Source: Kumtagia ephedrae (lineage in GTDB: Bacteria > Pseudomonadota > Alphaproteobacteria > Rhizobiales > Rhizobiaceae). Taken from it: DNA of 64,000 nt. The stretch covers positions 62,001 through 126,000 of the forward strand of contig NZ_PXYK01000015.1 of assembly GCF_003012745.1 (NCBI RefSeq), read 5' to 3'. The position numbers and the translations under genes are program-made. The notes under the pieces are model-generated. The model did not search any database and had not been told where the DNA came from. It was given only the letters and a program-made list of their open reading frames with translations. Below are positions 61,665 to 64,000 of the stretch, one piece after another. Numbering within the stretch: position 1 is the stretch's first letter; each line of letters starts with the position of its first letter.

Positions 61665-62698
61665 CAGTTCGACGACGCCGGCTTGTAGATCTGGTCGAAG
61701 ACGCCGCCGTCACCGAAGTGATAGGGCTGCGCCTTGGCCCAGCCGCCGAACTGCGGATCGTCGATGGTGACCAGGTTGATCTTCGGGAAGCGCTCCAGCT
61801 CCGCCGCCGGCACCAGTTCCGGCTTCGACGGGCGATAGAAGTGCTTGGCGGCAAGCTGCTGGCCTTCTTCCGAATAGAGATACTGCAGATAGGCTTCCGC
61901 CACCTTGCGCGAGCCCTTGGCGTCGACATTGGCGTCGACCACCGCTACCGGCGGCTCGGCCAGGATCGATTGCGGCGGCACGACGACGTCGAACTGGTCC
62001 TCGCCGAACTCCTTGCCGACCAGGAAGGCCTCGTTCTCCCAGGCAAGCAGCACGTCGCCGAGTTGGCGCTGCGCGAAGGTGGTGGTCGAGCCGCGCGCGC
62101 CGGTGTCGAGCACCGGGACGTGGCGGAACAGCTCGCCGATGTATTCCTTCACCTTGGCCTCGTCACCGCCATATTCCTTGTTGGCCCAGGCCCAGGCGGC
62201 GAGATAGTTCCAGCGGGCGCCGCCGGAGGTCTTCGGATTGGGCGTGATCACCTCGACGCCATCCTTCACCAGGTCGCCCCAGTCCTGGATGCCCTTGGGA
62301 TTGCCCTTGCGCACCAGGAAGACGATGGTCGAGGTGTAGGGCGAGGAATTGTGCTCGAATTTCGTGCGCCAGTCCTTGTTGATCTTGCCGCCGTTCTGGA
62401 CGATGGCGTTGATGTCGCTTTCCAGCGCCAGCGTCACCACGTCGGCATCGAGGCCGTCGATCACCGCGCGGGCCTGCTTGCCGGAACCGCCATGCGAGGT
62501 CTGGATGGTGACCGTCTCGCCGGTCTCCTTCTGCCAATGCGCGGCGAAGGCGGCGTTGTACTCGCGATAGAGCTCACGCGTCGGATCGTAAGAAACATTG
62601 AGCAGCGTCGTATCGGCAAAGGCGAAGCCGAGCGCGCCGAACTGGACAGAGCCGGCGATGAGCGCCGACAGGAACAGGGACCTGCGATTGAGGATCAT
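61664..62698 (-). CDS. sbp: periplasmic sulfate-binding protein
   Basis: A 344-residue solute-binding protein. Signal peptide [20 protein letters not shown] ending near FAFA-DT; mature motifs [28 protein letters not shown] and [16 protein letters not shown] are diagnostic for Sbp/CysP. First gene of the sulfate operon. A dyad lies in the promoter region. Confidence 0.95.
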   Translation of the reverse strand: MILNRRSLFLSALIAGSVQFGALGFAFADTTLLNVSYDPTRELYREYNAAFAAHWQKETGETVTIQTSHGGSGKQARAVIDGLDADVVTLALESDINAIVQNGGKINKDWRTKFEHNSSPYTSTIVFLVRKGNPKGIQDWGDLVKDGVEVITPNPKTSGGARWNYLAAWAWANKEYGGDEAKVKEYIGELFRHVPVLDTGARGSTTTFAQRQLGDVLLAWENEAFLVGKEFGEDQFDVVVPPQSILAEPPVAVVDANVDAKGSRKVAEAYLQYLYSEEGQQLAAKHFYRPSKPELVPAAELERFPKINLVTIDDPQFGGWAKAQPYHFGDGGVFDQIYKPASSN

Positions 62699-62730
62699 GA
62701 CCGCCTCCGTTTTCGAGAAACGAGCATATT

Positions 62731-62745
62731 CTACCTGCTAGGTAG
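62731..62745. promoter_or_regulatory. dyad CTACCT-N3-AGGTAG upstream of sbp
   Basis: Perfect 6-bp arms, 33-47 nt before the sbp ATG, in operator position for the sulfate operon. The regulator is unknown; it does not look like a classic CysB site. The rest of the 62699-63001 gap shows no gene; it must carry the panB promoter. Confidence 0.45.
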
Positions 62746-63001
62746 ACATTATCGGCGTAGCAAAATCCCCAATCTTGGCTTTCGTTCCGAATTTTCCGCA
62801 CTGTTTGGGTGCGTTCACAGAAACTTTTTTCTCTCCGGGGCCAAGCCCCTCCCGATTTCGGCGGCTCCGCAAGGCCGCAGGTCGCCTCTTCCGTCAGCCA
62901 AGCCCAAACCATTCGCTACCGCACAAAAACTCTTCGCAATTGCACAAAACTATGGCAAAGCCTGCCGGCAAAAGACCGATAACGTCAGGGAAGGAGGCGC
63001 C

Positions 63002-63847
63002 ATGAGCGCGGCAGGGGAAATACGGGCCCTCACCCCGCCCGACATTCTTGCCCGCAAAGGGGGGACGCCGCTGGTCTGCCTCACCGCCTATACCACGCCG
63101 ATGGCGCGGATGATGGACCGCCATTGCGACGTCATCCTGGTCGGCGACAGCGTCGGCATGGTGCTGCACGGCCTGCCCTCCACGCTCGGCGTCACGCTCG
63201 ACATGATGATCATGCACGGCAAGGCGGTGCGCCGCGGCATCGAGCGGGCGCTGATGGTGGTCGACATGCCGTTCGGCTCCTATGAGGAGAGCCCGGAGCA
63301 GGCCTTCCGCAACGCCGCCCGGCTGGTCGCCGAAACCGGCTGCGCCGCGGTGAAGCTGGAAGGCGGCGAGAGCATGGCGGCGACGATCCGCTTTCTGGTG
63401 GCCCGCGGCATCCCGGTGATGGCGCATGTCGGCCTCACCCCGCAGGCGGTGAACGCCTTTGGCGGCTACAAGGTGCAGGGCCGCGGCGCCGATGCGGAGC
63501 GCATCCTGCGCGACGCCGCCGCCACGGCCGAGGCCGGCGCCTTCTCGGTGGTGCTGGAGAAAGTGCCCGACGCGCTGGCGGCGGAAATCACCCGGAAGAT
63601 CCAGATCCCGACAATCGGCATCGGCGCCTCGGCGGCTTGCGACGGCCAGGTCCTTGTGGTCGACGACATGCTCGGCATGTTCACGTCCTTCCGCCCGAAA
63701 TTCGTCAAGCGTTATGCCGAACTCGGCGACGCCGCCGACGCGGCGATCGCCGCCTACGCCGGCGACGTGCGGGACCGGCGCTTCCCCGCCGCGGAGCATC
63801 TGTTCGGCGACCAACCGAAACCCCGCGCCAGCGGAGGCAGCAGATGA
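63002..63847 (+). CDS. panB: 3-methyl-2-oxobutanoate hydroxymethyltransferase
   Basis: A 281-residue TIM-barrel enzyme for the first step of pantothenate synthesis. [14 protein letters not shown] has the Mg-binding Asp; VKLEGGESM and [11 protein letters not shown] are active-site motifs. GGAAGGAGG lies before the ATG at 63002, which I prefer over the much longer open frame upstream. Its TGA overlaps panC (ATGA). Confidence 0.96.
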   Translation: MSAAGEIRALTPPDILARKGGTPLVCLTAYTTPMARMMDRHCDVILVGDSVGMVLHGLPSTLGVTLDMMIMHGKAVRRGIERALMVVDMPFGSYEESPEQAFRNAARLVAETGCAAVKLEGGESMAATIRFLVARGIPVMAHVGLTPQAVNAFGGYKVQGRGADAERILRDAAATAEAGAFSVVLEKVPDALAAEITRKIQIPTIGIGASAACDGQVLVVDDMLGMFTSFRPKFVKRYAELGDAADAAIAAYAGDVRDRRFPAAEHLFGDQPKPRASGGSR

Positions 63848-64000
63848 GCGTGCCGATCGTCAGGACCGTTGCCGCGCTGCACGAGACCGTCAAGGAATGG
63901 CGGCGCGCAGGCGCGCGGCTCGCCGTGGTCCCCACGATGGGAGCGCTGCACGAAGGCCATCTCAGCCTGGTGCGCGCCGCGCTCGACCAGGCGGATCGGG
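63844..64000 (+). CDS. panC: pantothenate synthetase, 5' part
   Basis: Only the first 52 codons lie in the window. [14 protein letters not shown] is the ATP-binding signature of PanC, with the HxGH motif. The start overlaps the panB stop by 4 nt, so the two are coupled. Confidence 0.95.
   Translation, partial: MSVPIVRTVAALHETVKEWRRAGARLAVVPTMGALHEGHLSLVRAALDQADR

Noticed and set aside
61718-63001. Upstream extension of panB by 428 codons
   Set aside because: It is antisense to sbp and has no motif; the ribosome site at 63002 sets the start.

Overview
The window reads as high-GC chromosomal DNA of an alphaproteobacterium in the Hyphomicrobiales (Rhizobiales), most likely near Mesorhizobium, Aminobacter or another Phyllobacteriaceae genus. 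The evidence is the divergent pckA / chvI-chvG-hprK-EIIA-HPr block, a short alphaproteobacterial HprK, a DivL-type kinase with Tyr in place of His, a tsaE-kinase fusion followed by a MurU-like gene, a PmtA methyltransferase, and short palindromic intergenic repeats typical of that group. I see no rRNA, tRNA, CRISPR array, phage or intact insertion sequence. Nearly all of it is core genome; the more accessory parts are about 4-14 kb and the repeat-bearing gaps.

Layout. 1-3.9 kb: an RND efflux pump (pump gene cut by the window edge) with its lipoprotein adaptor. 4.1-5.0 kb: a broken Cys-rich protein gene, a small basic protein and a cold-shock protein. 5.3-13.9 kb: a sugar or sugar-acid catabolic island (two xylose-isomerase-like proteins, a Gfo/Idh/MocA dehydrogenase, an enolase-superfamily dehydratase, a FadR-type GntR regulator with a matching operator, a D-2-hydroxyacid dehydrogenase and a GMC oxidoreductase). 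14-17.7 kb: DUF2214, nth, DUF2244, a methyltransferase and an AraC-MGMT fusion. 17.8-23.6 kb: the regulatory PTS, ChvG/ChvI and pckA. 23.8-29.8 kb: a flavin monooxygenase, a periplasmic transglutaminase-like protease under a consensus CtrA box, phaZ, DUF1330, pyrF, an FMN reductase, an orphan antitoxin and pmtA. 29.9-35.8 kb: dnaJ, an acyltransferase lying between dnaJ and dnaK, dnaK and htpX. 35.8-44.6 kb: another Gfo/Idh/MocA dehydrogenase, rbsK, ahcY, divL, tsaE-kinase and murU. 44.8-53.7 kb: a DUF1236 protein, a GNAT, moeB, then corC-ybeY-phoH-miaB-plsC and rimI-tsaB. 54-62.7 kb: malate synthase G, a lone HyuA-type protein overlapping a tiny lipoprotein, and a sulfate ABC transporter. 63-64 kb: panB and the start of panC.

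How the genes work together. HprK, EIIA and HPr sit in the same operon as the ChvG/ChvI envelope-stress system, opposite the gluconeogenic gene pckA, so carbon-status signalling, envelope sensing and gluconeogenesis are physically linked. DivL, and a CtrA box elsewhere in the window, point to the CtrA cell-cycle circuit. tsaE-kinase and tsaB serve tRNA t6A synthesis; the kinase half and MurU suggest MurNAc recycling.

I did not find a clearly new multi-gene system. The best leads are the operator-like palindromes (CtrA, GntR, and candidate SahR and LacI sites), two families of about 130-143 bp intergenic repeats, the lone HyuA-lipoprotein pair, the orphan antitoxin, the acyltransferase between dnaK and dnaJ, and key-residue changes in MoeB and the hydroxyacid dehydrogenase. 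All names come from reading translated sequence; no database search was run.
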